Shown here: piece after piece, positions 35,129 through 47,200 of the stretch
Position numbering within the stretch: position 1 is the first letter of the stretch
Layout: the number at the start of each line of letters is the position of its first letter
Assembly: GCA_018340375.1 (NCBI GenBank)
Contig: JAFFJZ010000004.1
Span: 20,372,001-20,436,000, forward strand
Length of the DNA: 64,000 bases
Source of the DNA: Gonatopus flavifemur
Lineage: Eukaryota > Arthropoda > Insecta > Hymenoptera > Dryinidae
Reading direction: 5' to 3'
Position numbers and translations under genes: made by a program
The notes under the pieces: model-generated
The model's database searches: none
What the model saw: only the letters and a program-made list of their open reading frames with translations
Told to the model about the DNA's origin: nothing

Positions 35129-35494
35129 CCCTAATGGGCGAACGGACAAGCTTGGGACATCCAAACTTTGTCTGAAAAGAGTCTATGATGTCCAAATATG
35201 TCTGAATATTGTCCAAAACATGTCCACGATGTCTGTTTATGTCCATTCATTCAAAATTCCAGACAAGGTCGAATTCAATGTCTATCGTTTGTCCAAAACG
35301 CGTCTGAACCTTCTTATCTGTATGTCCGAAAAGTGTCCATGATTTGTCTAGCGTGTCCTGGCATGTCTGAAACGCATCCAAAACTGTCTCGCAATGTCCA
35401 ATCGTTGTCCAGTTGTTGTCCAACCGATGTCCACCTGCTTAAAATTTCGGACATTCATCCAATGTCCACCATTTGTCTCAGTAGCCCATCAGGG
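35129..35494. mobile_element. GTCC-repeat element, copy 2
   Basis: Ends CCCTAATGGGC (35129) and GCCCATCAGGG (35494) are inverted; the interior is packed with TGTCCA/TGTCTG words. Shorter relative of 13552-14698. Confidence 0.6.
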
Positions 35495-35554
35495 AATGCA
35501 CTTTTCATGAATTTATTAATCCCCGAATACAAATTAAAATAATAAATTATCCAA

Positions 35555-35781
35555 CCCAAGTAGCACAACAGGTTAGAAATGTTAAGAAGGTTCTTTGAAG
35601 TTCTGAGTATATTTTATGAGTATTCATAGAATCTTCGAATGGGACTGTTGCGGATAAGTATATTCTATGCATATTCTTAGAATGTATTTTTCGAATTTAT
35701 CCAAAACAGTTTCACCTGCGCATTCTATGCATGATCCCAGATTGAACGCAGAATGTTTGAAATGTTCTTGTGTTACTTGGG
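35555..35781. repeat. MITE with CCCAAGTAGCACAA ends
   Basis: CCCAAGTAGCACAACAGGTT at the left and TTCTTGTGTTACTTGGG at the right are inverted; interior words like AGAATCTTCGAA and TATTCTATGCATATTC are palindromic. Similar half-ends recur near 36035 and 36405. Confidence 0.65.
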
Positions 35782-36042
35782 AAGGGTCTGCAGCCTGTCA
35801 ACAATATCATCCACCATTACTGAATTAATGTCATCACGATACTTGCGCATGCGCTGCTCATCAATCTCCCTACAAACTTTGTACGCATATTGTACGAACG
35901 TTAATATTCGAAACAGTCTCATTCAAGTGTTCTGAGAATCTTCTATGAATATTTACGAATCTTCTACGCTTTTTGTGAGAATATTCGACCAAGTACATTT
36001 TACGGATGTTGTGAGAATATTCTCAGAATATTCTGTGTTACA

Positions 36043-36190
36043 TCCCTAACAGCACATCCACCGACTTCCACGTCGCATCCCCGTGGACTCCCCGTGGATA
36101 AATGGTGGACGTGGATAGAACGTGGATGAACGGAGATTCCACGCGGAGGCAGCATAGAGGCAACGTAGAAATGTCCGGTGCTGTACGGGA
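36043..36190. repeat. MITE with TCCCTAACAGCACA ends and CGTGGA interior
   Basis: TCCCTAACAGCAC and GTGCTGTACGGGA bound 148 bp, GC-rich for the region, with repeated CCGTGGA/TCCACG words. Confidence 0.65.
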
Positions 36191-37020
36191 TGGGTACGCC
36201 CAAGCAACAGAGGAACTTCTCAAATATTCTATGACGATACACTGAATGTGAAAAGAATGTGCAGATGAGACTAATTTGGATAAATTCGTCAACATATTCT
36301 ATGGAGGCCCATAGCACATAATTATTCGAAACAGTCTCCTTTGGAAGTTCTGAGCATGTTCGTAAGATTTTCCAAACACGTTCTTAGCATTTTTAACCTC
36401 TTGTGTTACTTTCCTGGTAAAAATCGAACGTGCTTGAAACACCGTCAAAGCGTGCAATAAAGTGACAGAAGTGTTTGTGAAAAGTTTCGACCGCCAAATT
36501 ACTCTAAGGCAAATTTGGTTGAGCGTGCTATCACATTTCATTGAACGTCCAACGCACCCTTTTCTTACTGAACACTCTTCTCCAACTCTTCAATAACTCT
36601 TTCCTGATGTTTACGATGTTTCGGTAGTGAAGGTTTTCAACACGCTGATAGGACTTCCCTTGTGTATATGTTTTGATTGATTGAGAATTATATGATTTTG
36701 AGGTTAGAATGTTTAGAGGGTATTCTTTACCTTTTATACCAGTTGTTGAGCTAAAAAATTTTATTCGTATTCAAGATACATTTACCAATATAATTACTAA
36801 ACAACAATTGTTTTGAATTATCCAACTGTAATTTGATGATGTTTGATATGTGCAAGTTAATTAAATTCTTTTGCACATTTAATGATTACACATGGGATAT
36901 TGAAATTGATTTGTAAACTTTCAGGATGAAAAATCATTTTAATTCAATGAGAAAGATTGAATTTAAAGCACATTCCCTTATGACACAGTTCATCAGGGAA
37001 ATAAAGTTCTAGCATTTCAA
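36191..37020. other. Repeat remnants, no gene
   Basis: Half-ends of the GTAACACAAGA family and AT-rich DNA. Nothing coding seen. Confidence 0.4.
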
Positions 37021-37095
37021 TCACCGATGTCAGCCTAGCGGTGAAGGACTTTCTCCCGAGGTCAGAAGTTCTTGGTTTGATTCCCTTTTGCAAAT
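37021..37095 (+). repeat. tRNA-derived (SINE-like) sequence
   Basis: CAGCCTAGCGGT resembles a tRNA D-arm/A box (37031-37042), and GGTTTGATTCC (37073-37083) is a B box at the usual distance. A T-run follows. No clean cloverleaf with acceptor stem was found, so it is not called a tRNA gene. Confidence 0.4.
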
Positions 37096-37331
37096 TCTTT
37101 TTTTTTTACTTTCTTTGGGCTCACTTTCATGCACGCTTTACATCCGCCAAATGACTCCTCCGAAACGCTTCTGATACTTTGAATTGACCCTTCGATTACT
37201 CTTATAGGACTCTCTAATAACGTCTTTGTAACTCTTCCCAGAACGCTCCATTTTCACCAGGGTTGGGCGGTATTCTACGTTGTTCTTCTACGTTGTTTCA
37301 TCTCTGTCTCACTAAAACAGCCGTATTTCTA

Positions 37332-37582
37332 CACTGTGAAAAACAATCGGAATTTTCCTACACGCAGCAGTCGGAAAATTTCAATCATATGCGATAGGAA
37401 ATCAATTTCTGATAAATGTATATAAAATTCCCCATCAATCTAACTAAAAATTTCAAACTTCATGAAATTTTTACTATCATTTTTCAGTAAATTTCCAGTG
37501 AAATACGGAATTCCTAACGCATGTATGTGTTAATTACTTCTGAATATTTATGCGAAATTTCCCATGTAAATTTTTTACAGTG
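37332..37582. repeat. CACTGTG-ended MITE
   Basis: CACTGTGAAAAACAATCGG at the left and TTTTTTACAGTG at the right; TA precedes the left end. Inner words AATTTCC/GGAAATT are palindromic. About 250 bp. Confidence 0.55.
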
Positions 37583-38400
37583 CGCAGACCGTTGATTGGA
37601 ACTTCATAAGACAGAGTTGAGAGATCAATACTTGTACAATCTCATATCTAGTCTCAGTCCAGTATTGGCACTGTGTTGTTCCACAAAAAGAAATATGTCG
37701 TTACAAACTTAATTTTAAATCAAATTCACCACTGATTCCGTGGAAAGAAAACGTTGCAATGGTACTGGTAGTACGTTGTCTTTTCGTGTATTCCGCAGCG
37801 TTATCAGTTCTGGTTCACTACTGGCCCAGTCTCGTCTTACGGAAACAGCTATACTACTACAGAATGAATTTGGTTTCTGATCCCCTACCAACTCGATATT
37901 AGAACGACTTTACAGCAATACCGTTAGAATATCGCGTTCTCATGTATTTCACAATATAATTAGCGCTGGCTCGGTACTGGCATAGTCTGAATCTATTGAA
38001 ATAAAGTTGATTTGGATTCAGGTTCACCACCGATTTCGTAGTGAGACAATGTTGTATGAATAGCTCGCACAATGTTGCCAACTCTGGTTTGATACTGGGA
38101 CACTTCCGTTTACCCAAAACTTGTGTCTTTGCTCAGCGGTGAAGATCGAGTACTGGCGCAGAACTGTCTGTCTACGGGAACCAATACTTTTTTGAAATTC
38201 GTCCAACGATTGGTACCAGTTGAGAAACGGTAATGATCCTGAATAGAAATCGTTGTTTCTGCCGGACTCCGGCAAATACAACCTTGCCAGTACTGCGCCA
38301 TTTGACAACTTCCACATGAGTGGCTAAAAAATCTTCGAGATCCCAGTAATCTAAATTTGAATCGAAAGTGCGATCTGAGGGGGGGGGGGACTTTTAACTA
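37583..38400. repeat. Degenerate repeat region around TACTGGCRCAG words
   Basis: Variants of GTTCACTACTGGCCCAGTCT recur near 37666, 37810, 37970, 38086 and 38146 at irregular spacing. It ends near a G9 run (38381). No coding frame supported. Confidence 0.4.
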
Positions 38401-39328
38401 TCGTCATCGTGACGAGCACCCTTGAAAACACAAGAATCAGTGATTCTCAAGTTATTTTTATTGTTCAAATTCATTACATGGCGACATTTCGAACTTAGCA
38501 CTACTGAGAAAAATTTCTTTGAAACTCTCTGGACATGTTTTTCCACTGAGACATCCTCCGAATATCTATGAATATCACTGAAATCTTCTGAAAAACTCTT
38601 CAGAAGAAGGTTTTCAAATTTCCGTCCTGTGAGTATTAACACGTATCAATGAGATTTTATAAATCTTTCCACAAGGAAACTTTCGATCTTTTTCAAATGC
38701 TACCATCTTTACTCCGGAATCAAAATGAATCTATGTTGTAAAATCTTATTATCAATTCAAGAATCCCGGAAATTGAAATTTCGTTCGAAAAAGATTGATT
38801 AAGCTTTCGTTCCCAACTCGTCTGAACCCTCAAAAAAAAAGCATTTATCAATGAAAATCTCATGAATTTTAATAGATCGAACTCAACGATTCGAATGATC
38901 TCTCATAGCTGAAATAATAGATTCATTTTCTTTAAATCGTGTAAAAAACAAACTCGTAACACATTCGAAGAATTTCAAGAATATCCAAATAAAAAAAAAA
39001 ATCACAAGCAACAGTTACAAAATTGCAAGAGAAAGCGATTATGGATGAAATCTCAAAGTTCGTTGACCAATTTGGTGTATAAACTTTTGACATATAATAC
39101 CACTCGATATAAAATCATCAATTGAAGTACAAATATATGAAAGAGATAGTGAATTTATTATTCTCGACCTTACATTATATACAATAAATGATCGTAAAAA
39201 ATATACAATTTTAAATTATATCAATAAATTATCTCGAAAATATAATCTCTCACGTCACGGTGGTACAACAAATATCGCGTGTTGTACTTGTACTCCCTTC
39301 CTTTGTTGTCCTTCCTTTTTCCTTTCCT
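38401..39328. other. 3' flank of the 39329 gene, no other feature
   Basis: AT-rich unique DNA. On the minus strand an AATAAA lies at about 39154-39159, a likely polyadenylation signal of the adjacent gene. Confidence 0.4.
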
Positions 39329-40480
39329 TTAATCAAAAACACAAATGCCGGCTTTGTTACGATGTCTCAGAGGTCCGCAATTCTCAATACCGTCGCCGAT
39401 TAATTTCAATTCCGAAGATTGATGTTTGAGTCTTCTTCCATTCGATGATTCCTCGTGTTCGTTTTTCCTCTTCAGAGCAGATTTCTTATCGACTTCAGGT
39501 TTTTTGGTTTTTACCGGTGATCGAACATTGACTTCCTTGAAAGCTCTGTTGACCATTCTGTTCTTGAATTGATTCCCTTCGTCTTCGAACATCGTACGAA
39601 TGGTATCGAAGAGACCGTACTGTTTGGCCTTTCGCGCTTCATCTTTCGCACCCTCGACTATAACCACTTCGAATTTGGGTTCCTCCGCAGCAGAATTTTT
39701 TACATTATTTTCGACTGTTTGATCGAGATTGACTATCTCCACTTTGTAGGGTTCTTTGTGATGTTCTTCCATCGAGGATTTTTCCTTTCCCATCAGAGGA
39801 AGAGCCAGGGTGCCCAATTTGATACTCGTTTCGGATTCGTTCGCGATGATCTTCTGCGGTTGAGTTTCAGGTTGTTCTTCTATCTTTTTTCCCTCCTGTT
39901 CTTTGGCATCGATTTTATCCTCCCGAAGATTCACTATCTCCACTCGGTACGGTTCCTTCTGCTTCTCTTCCTTGTTCTTCTTCGTTGAATCTTCTTTCTC
40001 ATCGAGGCGGGAATCAATTTTTGCTTCTTCTCTCTCTTCTTGAATTCCCTGTAACAACACAAATTCGAATTCAACGTTAAATTAAATTGATAAAATTACT
40101 CGCTGTTGCTCGTTACGTACCTGAACTTTGTTATCGATGTTATCTTTTTTATCCTCTTGTTGAGTTCGCAGATCGACGACCTCTATGCGATAGGCATCGT
40201 CGGATGCATCCAATTCCTCATCCTGTTGTCCTTTCAACACGATACGGTGTCTCATCAAAGATTGCTCGGATCTCGAACCAGCCAACAGCCCCGCTAAATC
40301 CGCCAAATTGTTCATCTGCTTTTTCGTCGGCACTATCACGAACAGAAGGTTCTCCAATTTGGCGTGGACGTTGAGATGTCCATCCTGACGTTGATCGAAA
40401 CTAGCTGGCGCGGTTTCTCCCTGTCTCACACCGCTCAAAACGACGATCAACACCGATGATAATAGGAAGAATCGAAACAT
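39329..40480 (-). CDS. Secreted Lys/Glu-rich protein with DQRQ block and VEIVNL repeats (family member 2)
   Basis: Two coding exons, 40121-40480 and 39329-40048, GT-AG, phase 0, giving 359 residues. The first 24 residues are a signal peptide (FFLLSSVLIVVLSGV, cleavage near GETA). FDQRQDGHLN (from residue 28) is followed by VHAKLENLLFVIVPT, matching the genes at 28479 and 42330. The highly charged body repeats a motif, YRIEVVDL, YRVEIVNL, YKVEIVNL and FEVVIVEG, separated by Glu/Lys-rich spacers. Many dibasic sites occur (KK, KR, RR). The C-terminus has two cysteines in CGPLRHRNKAGIC just before the end, as in small disulphide-looped peptides. The precursor look is inference. No known domain recognised. 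The gene lies head-to-head with the one at 42330, 1.85 kb apart. Confidence 0.78.
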
Positions 40481-42329
40481 CTTTCCTCCGATTTACTCAG
40501 TTTCAGATACCGTAACTACTGCAATGAAGAGAAAATATCAATCACGTCATATACGATGAGCACAAATGAATGCAAGAATTTAATCCTTGTGCGCGCGTAT
40601 CTTGTATCGATCGTATAATAATCGAGTCTAAATCGAACGATGATGAATCAATGATTAAGAAGAAATATTACTATTCCACGATCCTCCAGTCAGGAGCGAT
40701 ATAGTTATATCGTAGCGAGATCCAGGTGCTGCACACAGCACAGCTCCAAGTCCAACCGACGACTGTGGCGATTTCTCATCGCGGATGCTTCAACTTGTCT
40801 CGGTATCTACCGATGATTATACGAACCGATGTTTAGAGAGGATCGTTACTCTTTTTTTTCTTCTTACTTTTTATTCACTCGAAACCGTCGTCCTTATCGC
40901 TATTTAGTAGGACAAAAATTTTACATGCAACCCGTTTGCGCGTGCGAGATTCGAAAAGTAGAACAGAAGAATTATTATAATACATAATTTTTTTTTACTT
41001 ATAATAAATCATAGTATAATCTTAAATTTGTAGAATAAATCCTATAATTATGTAAGAAAGTATCTCTGCGTGTGACAACTGATAGTTTATTCTTCAAAAT
41101 CATACTTGGCGTCACGAAATAGATAATATTCTCGATCAATGCTGAAAGAAAATTTCCTTCCAATTTCACGCAATTCAGGTCTCGCCTCATATCAGGGTGC
41201 ATTTCTGTGAAGATCAAGATCTCTGAATTTATCTGAAACACAAAATTTTCACCGTTTTATCTCATTTCATTCGGGTTCCAATCCGGTTTATTTGCTTTTA
41301 ATAGATCAGATTAAGAATTCCAAAAAAAACGAACCGATTCAATTAATTGATATCACACTATTCCGTTATTGAATCATTTTAAAAATATCTCCACAACCCA
41401 ATTACAATTCGTTTCTTTTTCCTTGAAAATCATATCATAAATATTATATTTTATAATTTTCATAAGAAGCGCATAAAATCATGCATGGAAATTGATTTGA
41501 CGAATTCAAGTGAAAAAAAATCGCCCGAAGCGAAAAGAAAGAAAGGGCAAGGACAAGGTTGTAACGATAAAGCAAAGGTTCGGATACCGGGAACCTCGTG
41601 ATACTGTTTGAAAGATCAGGGAAAGGAACTTGGGGCCATTGGAGGACATTGGCCTTCGACTAGATGTAAGAACACATGTATATTTATATATTGAAAGACC
41701 GCGTAACAGGCTCTCTCGTAATCTCTTAGCTCCCAGGCATAACGGTGTGACGTACGTTACGCGATATAAAAAAACCCCCCCGCAACAATGTCCCAAAATA
41801 GTTAATCGACCCTGCATTCAAATGCATTCCCTAAAACTATAATATTGAAATTGTTATATTGAAATTTTTCAAGCAATCTTTCTATTCCAGAGTCCCCAAA
41901 ATTTGTAATAAAAGAAAATTCGAACACTCCTCGCGTAAACAATCATTCAACAAACATGTAAAAAACAATATTTCAATTGATAAAATATTCTCATTTCGCT
42001 GAAAAATGTGCATACATACATAACATTGACCTTAAACTTGGTACAAGAATCGATAAATTGTAAGGTATACGAGTCGTTTTCAGGTCCTTGACTTGGTTGT
42101 TGTCCAGGGGGATACCTTGTATCCAAGCGAATCCAGTACACATGTAAAGTAGAAAAGAGAGATAATGATGAATAAAGAAGAACGAAACTCGAAAGTCGAA
42201 GGTTTCAGTGTCCATCTCGCATACCTTGCGCGTCCTTCGTGTGGTGAAGACGTGCGGACGAGTATATTTTATCCTTGCGCATACCATTGGATTCGAATTT
42301 TTAAATAAATCGTAACATAAATCATCAAA
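40481..42329. other. Divergent intergenic region between two DQRQ-family genes
   Basis: Probably holds both promoters and 5' noncoding exons. A TATAT..TTTA box near 42263 precedes the 42330 start by about 65 bases. No repeat family was recognised here, unlike most intergenic DNA of the window. Confidence 0.4.
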
Positions 42330-42982
42330 ATGTTGAACAAAGTTATCATCGCAATCCTTGCTGTGTGTTTTCCGTTGATAAATTTAGTCCAAAGTTTGCC
42401 GTTGAACGAATCGAGTGTGGATGTCGATAAACCGGTTGAAGATCCAAACAAGCTCATCGATCATTACGATCAAAGACAGAACGGTAGCAACAATTATCAC
42501 ATCAACGTCGACGGAGTGGTATTTATCGTAGCACCTGCCGATGCTCTGTTACTCGCCGGTGCTGGTCTCCTCGAGGACGATAACATAGAATCCAGTCTAT
42601 CGGATATCTTCGGAAGCGATCTATCGAGTCCCGGAAACGTCTCTTCCAGTCCTTCCAAACCAAAACCCGACAACAACGAAATTGGATCTCAAAATCAAAC
42701 CTCTTCTTCTTCTTCTTCTTCTTCTTCATTGTCTCCATCTTTTTTATCAGCTCTACCTCTGAGAAAATCTCATCTGAGAAATAAATCCAGGTACCCACCA
42801 TGAATATCAATTAAAAATAAATCATTTGCTTTTCTTTTTTTTGGTTTTTGATATTGATAATAAATTTCAGATCTTCCGCTCGTCTAGCGAACTTAATCGC
42901 TCCGTTGATACGTCGTTTCCAAGCCGTCGATCAGCACAGAAGGAGTTCCAACGATCTCCTACCTCGACGAGGATCCTCATGA
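42330..42982 (+). CDS. Secreted protein with DQRQ block (family member 3)
   Basis: Exons 42330-42790 and 42871-42982 join as AG|A (Arg), GT-AG, giving 190 residues. Signal peptide: VIIAILAVCFPLINLV, cleavage near VQS. After a short acidic stretch comes YDQRQNGSNNYHINVDGVVF (from residue 46) followed by IVAPAD, then LLLAGAGLLEDDNIESSL, which parallels the LADLAGLLAGSRSEQSL part of the 39329 gene. A Ser tract encoded by (TTC)n follows. The C-terminus is basic, with paired arginines (IRR, HRR, PRR) and no cysteines. N-glycosylation sites NES, NGS and NQT. No transmembrane helix beyond the signal. Function unknown. Confidence 0.75.
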
Positions 42983-43077
42983 AAACGTAACTCTCACTCT
43001 CCCCCGAGTACCACCTGTGATTCAACTCAACAAAAATTCTCGATTTCCTCAGACTTAATATAGAACATATCATTTTG

Positions 43078-43083
43078 AATAAA
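43078..43083 (+). terminator. Polyadenylation signal of the 42330 gene
   Basis: AATAAA 96 bases after the stop codon. Confidence 0.5.
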
Positions 43084-43201
43084 CAAAAGGAAGAGGTATT
43101 ATATCAATAAATCGAGATTCATAAACGAAATGTTTTGTTCATTTATTTTTAGATCTAAAAAAGAAACAAAAAGGAAAAGAATTATATCGGTAATACAAAT
43201 T

Positions 43202-43876
43202 AAATATATATATATATATATATAAACGTATTATAATGCTCAGTCGAATAAAATTCAAACATAAAATCACATGATAATGAGAGATAGGAATAATACTCAC
43301 AAAAATGATGATCGTATAATAATATTTATAAGGATTATGATAATATATGTATATAAGTATCGATGAAAATAAATGCACTTTTCAATACAATAATTTTTCT
43401 ACTTTGTTCGTTTTGATTTGTTCTTCGTGGAAGAAGAAAACACACACTCGTCTCACCCTGTTTTACCTGTTGATTATTTCTCTTCGACGAATCAAGGTTA
43501 CATCTTTTGTATGTTACATGATACTTGAATTTTGATACTTTATTATGGTGATTTTTGTTTTCCCTTCGTGAGTTTAAATTAATAATATAATATATATGTA
43601 TATATACACACACTCTTACTCTCCCTCACGCATAGAAATATGAATTATAAAAGCGAATTCTGTACAAAACGAAGAAGAAAGAAATGAAAAATGTGCATTC
43701 TCTTGATTCAAATGAATATCATACAATATATATCGTTAGATCAACGGTTCAATGGCTTTGATTATAGATTAATAAAAAGAGAAAAAACTTAATTGTACGT
43801 AAGCCAATTTATATCACGCAACTCGTCCTAATTTTCACAAGGAAAAATATAGTATGTATGTATGTATGTATGTATA
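43202..43876. repeat. Simple repeats (TA)n and (TATG)n
   Basis: A TA run at about 43204-43224 and a TATG run at about 43853-43876 in otherwise featureless AT-rich DNA (42983-44291). Confidence 0.7.
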
Positions 43877-44291
43877 GTTACTACGTATCATCTTTGATTT
43901 TTGTGATATAAGTTTAATACTAAGTTTAGTTTAAATGGATCGTTTATTGATTCTTTAGTTTCATTTGTTTCAGTTATCGTTCACATACTTTTAAAACACA
44001 CTCTGAGAAGTGTCGTTGAGAGTCGACACAGTTGGGTATATTCATTCTCTTCGAAGGAAGGAAAATTTTTAAATGTGTATTCGCTATGTTACAAAATGCA
44101 TTCCTCATCCTTCCAGTCAGTTTTTTAATTTATTTACAGTTATCTCAGAAGATCCACTTCTGATTGTTATATACTGTGTACCTATTTATCACTGGTTTTT
44201 TTTTTCCTAAAGAATATGTGAACGATTTTCCATCGAAGGAACCTTTTAGATTTTCTTTACATCTCTATTGAGGCGCTGTTTGTGAATTTGA

Positions 44292-47200
44292 TTATAATTT
44301 ATTGACTATATCGTCAGCTATTACCTCTTTAATTAAAAGACGACAGTTTTCCATCATACTACGTCTTCGATCGGACGTGTTATTTAAAATTTCTTCGGAT
44401 TGATTTAACGCTGCTGTTTTTCGTATCTCTTCTAATTCGTTGATAGTTGCGTCCAACTTGGATTCCAATTCAGATCTGTAAACAGAAGACCAAACAATTA
44501 CAATAATATACGTAGACGTAAACAATGGTAAATGAGAACTAATGTTATATTTAGTCCAATTATCAATCAAAATTATACTCGATTACTTGGTAAGTTTGTT
44601 CTTCTTGGTAACTGGACTAATCGTGTACCATCAAATATTTAGATTCTTCGGAGATAAAGGGTTTCTAAATCATCTAAATCTCATGCGTGTTGATTCGAAG
44701 AGTGATCAGATTATTCAGCAAAAATGTTTAGAAATGTTGTCCCTTCGCGTAAATGCTTTTGGTTGAAATATTGGTTTACTGAATTTTATACAGATAATTT
44801 CCTATCGACTCTGCTGACAACAGGATGGAATGAGCTTTCAGCGATTAACCATTGAATACAAAACAAAAACTCTTAATTGGTCAGAAACGTTTTTTCCTGG
44901 CACAATAAAAAAGATTCTACGTCCACCCCTGTTGCCAAACAGCTGCCATCTTTTGAAAAAATTTGAAATACGTGCATTCCCTGTATCGAAGATGCATGAT
45001 GTACTAAACATCTATGATATATTAAAAATATATAAATCAAAAGACCTGATATAAGGAAAAGTCGATTCAGTGTACTCTCTCGCCAACATAGTGTTGTGTT
45101 AAAATGATGCTCCAGTACAAATATCAAGCTCTTTACCTTTCTTCTTTGAGTTCCTGTATACAAGTATCGTTGTCGAGTTGTATTATTCGTAGTACTTTCA
45201 AAAGTTTAGTAACTAAATTGTCAACATCGATTACTTGATCGACGAGACTAACGGCCGGACAGTAATCGTTCAATGGCGCGGGGTTATCGCTGGTGCCGTT
45301 ATCGGATTCGCTCACGGATTCAAATTCCTCGTCCTCTTCTTCATCCTCTACCTAAAAACAAAAAAAAACCAATCCCCATCTACTCAACACTTTTCTATTC
45401 AAACTCTCACGATCAACTTACTTTCCGACGATGTAATATAGCTTGCGTAAGATTCGTTAGACTAGTACTCTCATCGCCGATTCTATTCTTTTTCAAGGAA
45501 CTACGATCGTCCGCAGTTTCAGGAAAACTCAAAGCTCTGCGTAGAGAATCGCTGCTGGATATCATGTTATGCGAATATGTGTCGGGTAAAGTCACATCTT
45601 CTAAAACACTTTCCATCATCAAACAAGGCTCCGTTTCAAAATCCAGCAAATCTGACGAGGATTCCGTACTTAACTCTAAAACGATACACGAAGAAAGAAA
45701 GATTATTAGCTGGTTATGATTTTCTACTGTGGTAGACTCTGTGGCTGCAATTATTTGTGTTATGAAAAAAGGGAGGAATTTCCTTTGTTTACCTTTATAG
45801 ATTTGTTTGGCAGATTCTGAACAGGATCTTTTATCCGTAGTTTTGGCAGCGAAAGGATGGGTCGCCGCGTTTCTTATAGCACCTATAACCGCGGATACGA
45901 AGGAACCACTTTTTGGACTAGGAGTACATTCCTTAAGACTATGTTTTGAACTGACAGGACTGGATTCGATACTGCTATTGCTTCTACTGTACGCTTCGTT
46001 ATGATACACCACATCCTGGAAAATAACAAATTTATAATCATATTATCACAGCTACAAGTTTTCTAAGAAGAAAGGAACCACAATTCACCTCGAGATCTTT
46101 TTCCGAGATACCATAGGAAGAGATTAATTGATCTACTAGTGCTTCTAATCTATTCCCAAGCCCCGAAAGCGCTACCGCAGCTCCCGACACGGCAGCACCT
46201 TGCGTAAGTAAAAGTTCCCTACACTTCCGCTCGACGGCGTTCAATTTCATCGTTAAGGACAAATTCTCTTGCCTGCAAATACCAATCATCAGAATTAAAA
46301 ACAATCCAATTTTCAAACAATCTTCTTCTTCTTATCTTACCTTCTCTGCTCGCTAATTCGAACCAAATGTTTACACTCTTCGATTTGTCTCTCCAATTCC
46401 TGCTCCTTTTGCGCCAACATCTCTTCTTTGACTTCAACCTAAACAAACCAATGAATCAATGAATATAATAAGAAACAGCTAAAAACAAAAAGAAACAAAA
46501 AAACTTCAAATTTTGTACCTTTGTTTCGGCATCTTTCAACGCCTCGACGAGAGTAGATTTCTCTTCCTGAAGAAAATCTTGCATCTCCGCCGATTCCGCT
46601 TCCAACTCTTGTTGCTGTTGCAACAAAGTTTTCTGTGCCGCCAAACTTTTTTCTAAATCCTACAAATATTTTCGTATTAAAATTTTGCATGAAATATTAA
46701 TAAAAAAAACAAAAGAACAAAATATAGTAGTTGTCCGACTCACCCTGCTGAGCATACGGCATAGAGATTGTAAATCAGCGATTTCTAGTTTTTGATTTTC
46801 CACGACCTGTCCCGAGGATTGAAAATGAGATTCGAGTTCGAGAAGACTGTCGCTACCTTCTGGAATATGAAGAATCAAAATAAATAAATAAGAATGAAGA
46901 TTCGAGTAATGCGAGAATGAGATTTAATTACCGGTATGTTCGGATCGAGGAGTGCCGAGTAGAGCCAAGACCCTTTGAGCGTTGTTATCCAGTTCCTTAC
47001 GAGCGAACGCGTGGTCCGCTTTTTCCTCCTCGAGCAGACGTTTTAATTCCGAGGTTTCGGCTTTCAATTTATCATTCTGATCTTTCAATACACCGTTCTC
47101 CTCGTTGAGTCGTTTGATATCGCCTCTCATCTCTTGTAAATCATCCCACGTACCTTCGGTCTGGCTCTCCTGAATCGATCGTTCGACGAATTCCGCTCCC

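Noticed and set aside
35198..35542. 114-codon Cys/Ser-rich frame
   Set aside because: Translation of the GTCC-repeat element 35129-35494; composition follows the repeated word.
37021..37095. A true tRNA gene
   Set aside because: A and B boxes are present but no 7-bp acceptor stem or clear anticodon stem could be folded by eye; kept as tRNA-derived.
39569..39988. Plus-strand Phe/Leu-rich frame resembling membrane helices
   Set aside because: Antisense of the Lys/Glu-rich exon of the 39329 gene; Lys/Glu codons read backwards give Phe/Leu.
42523..42810. Minus-strand frame with a poly-Lys run
   Set aside because: Antisense shadow of the (TTC)n Ser tract in the secreted-protein gene at 42330.
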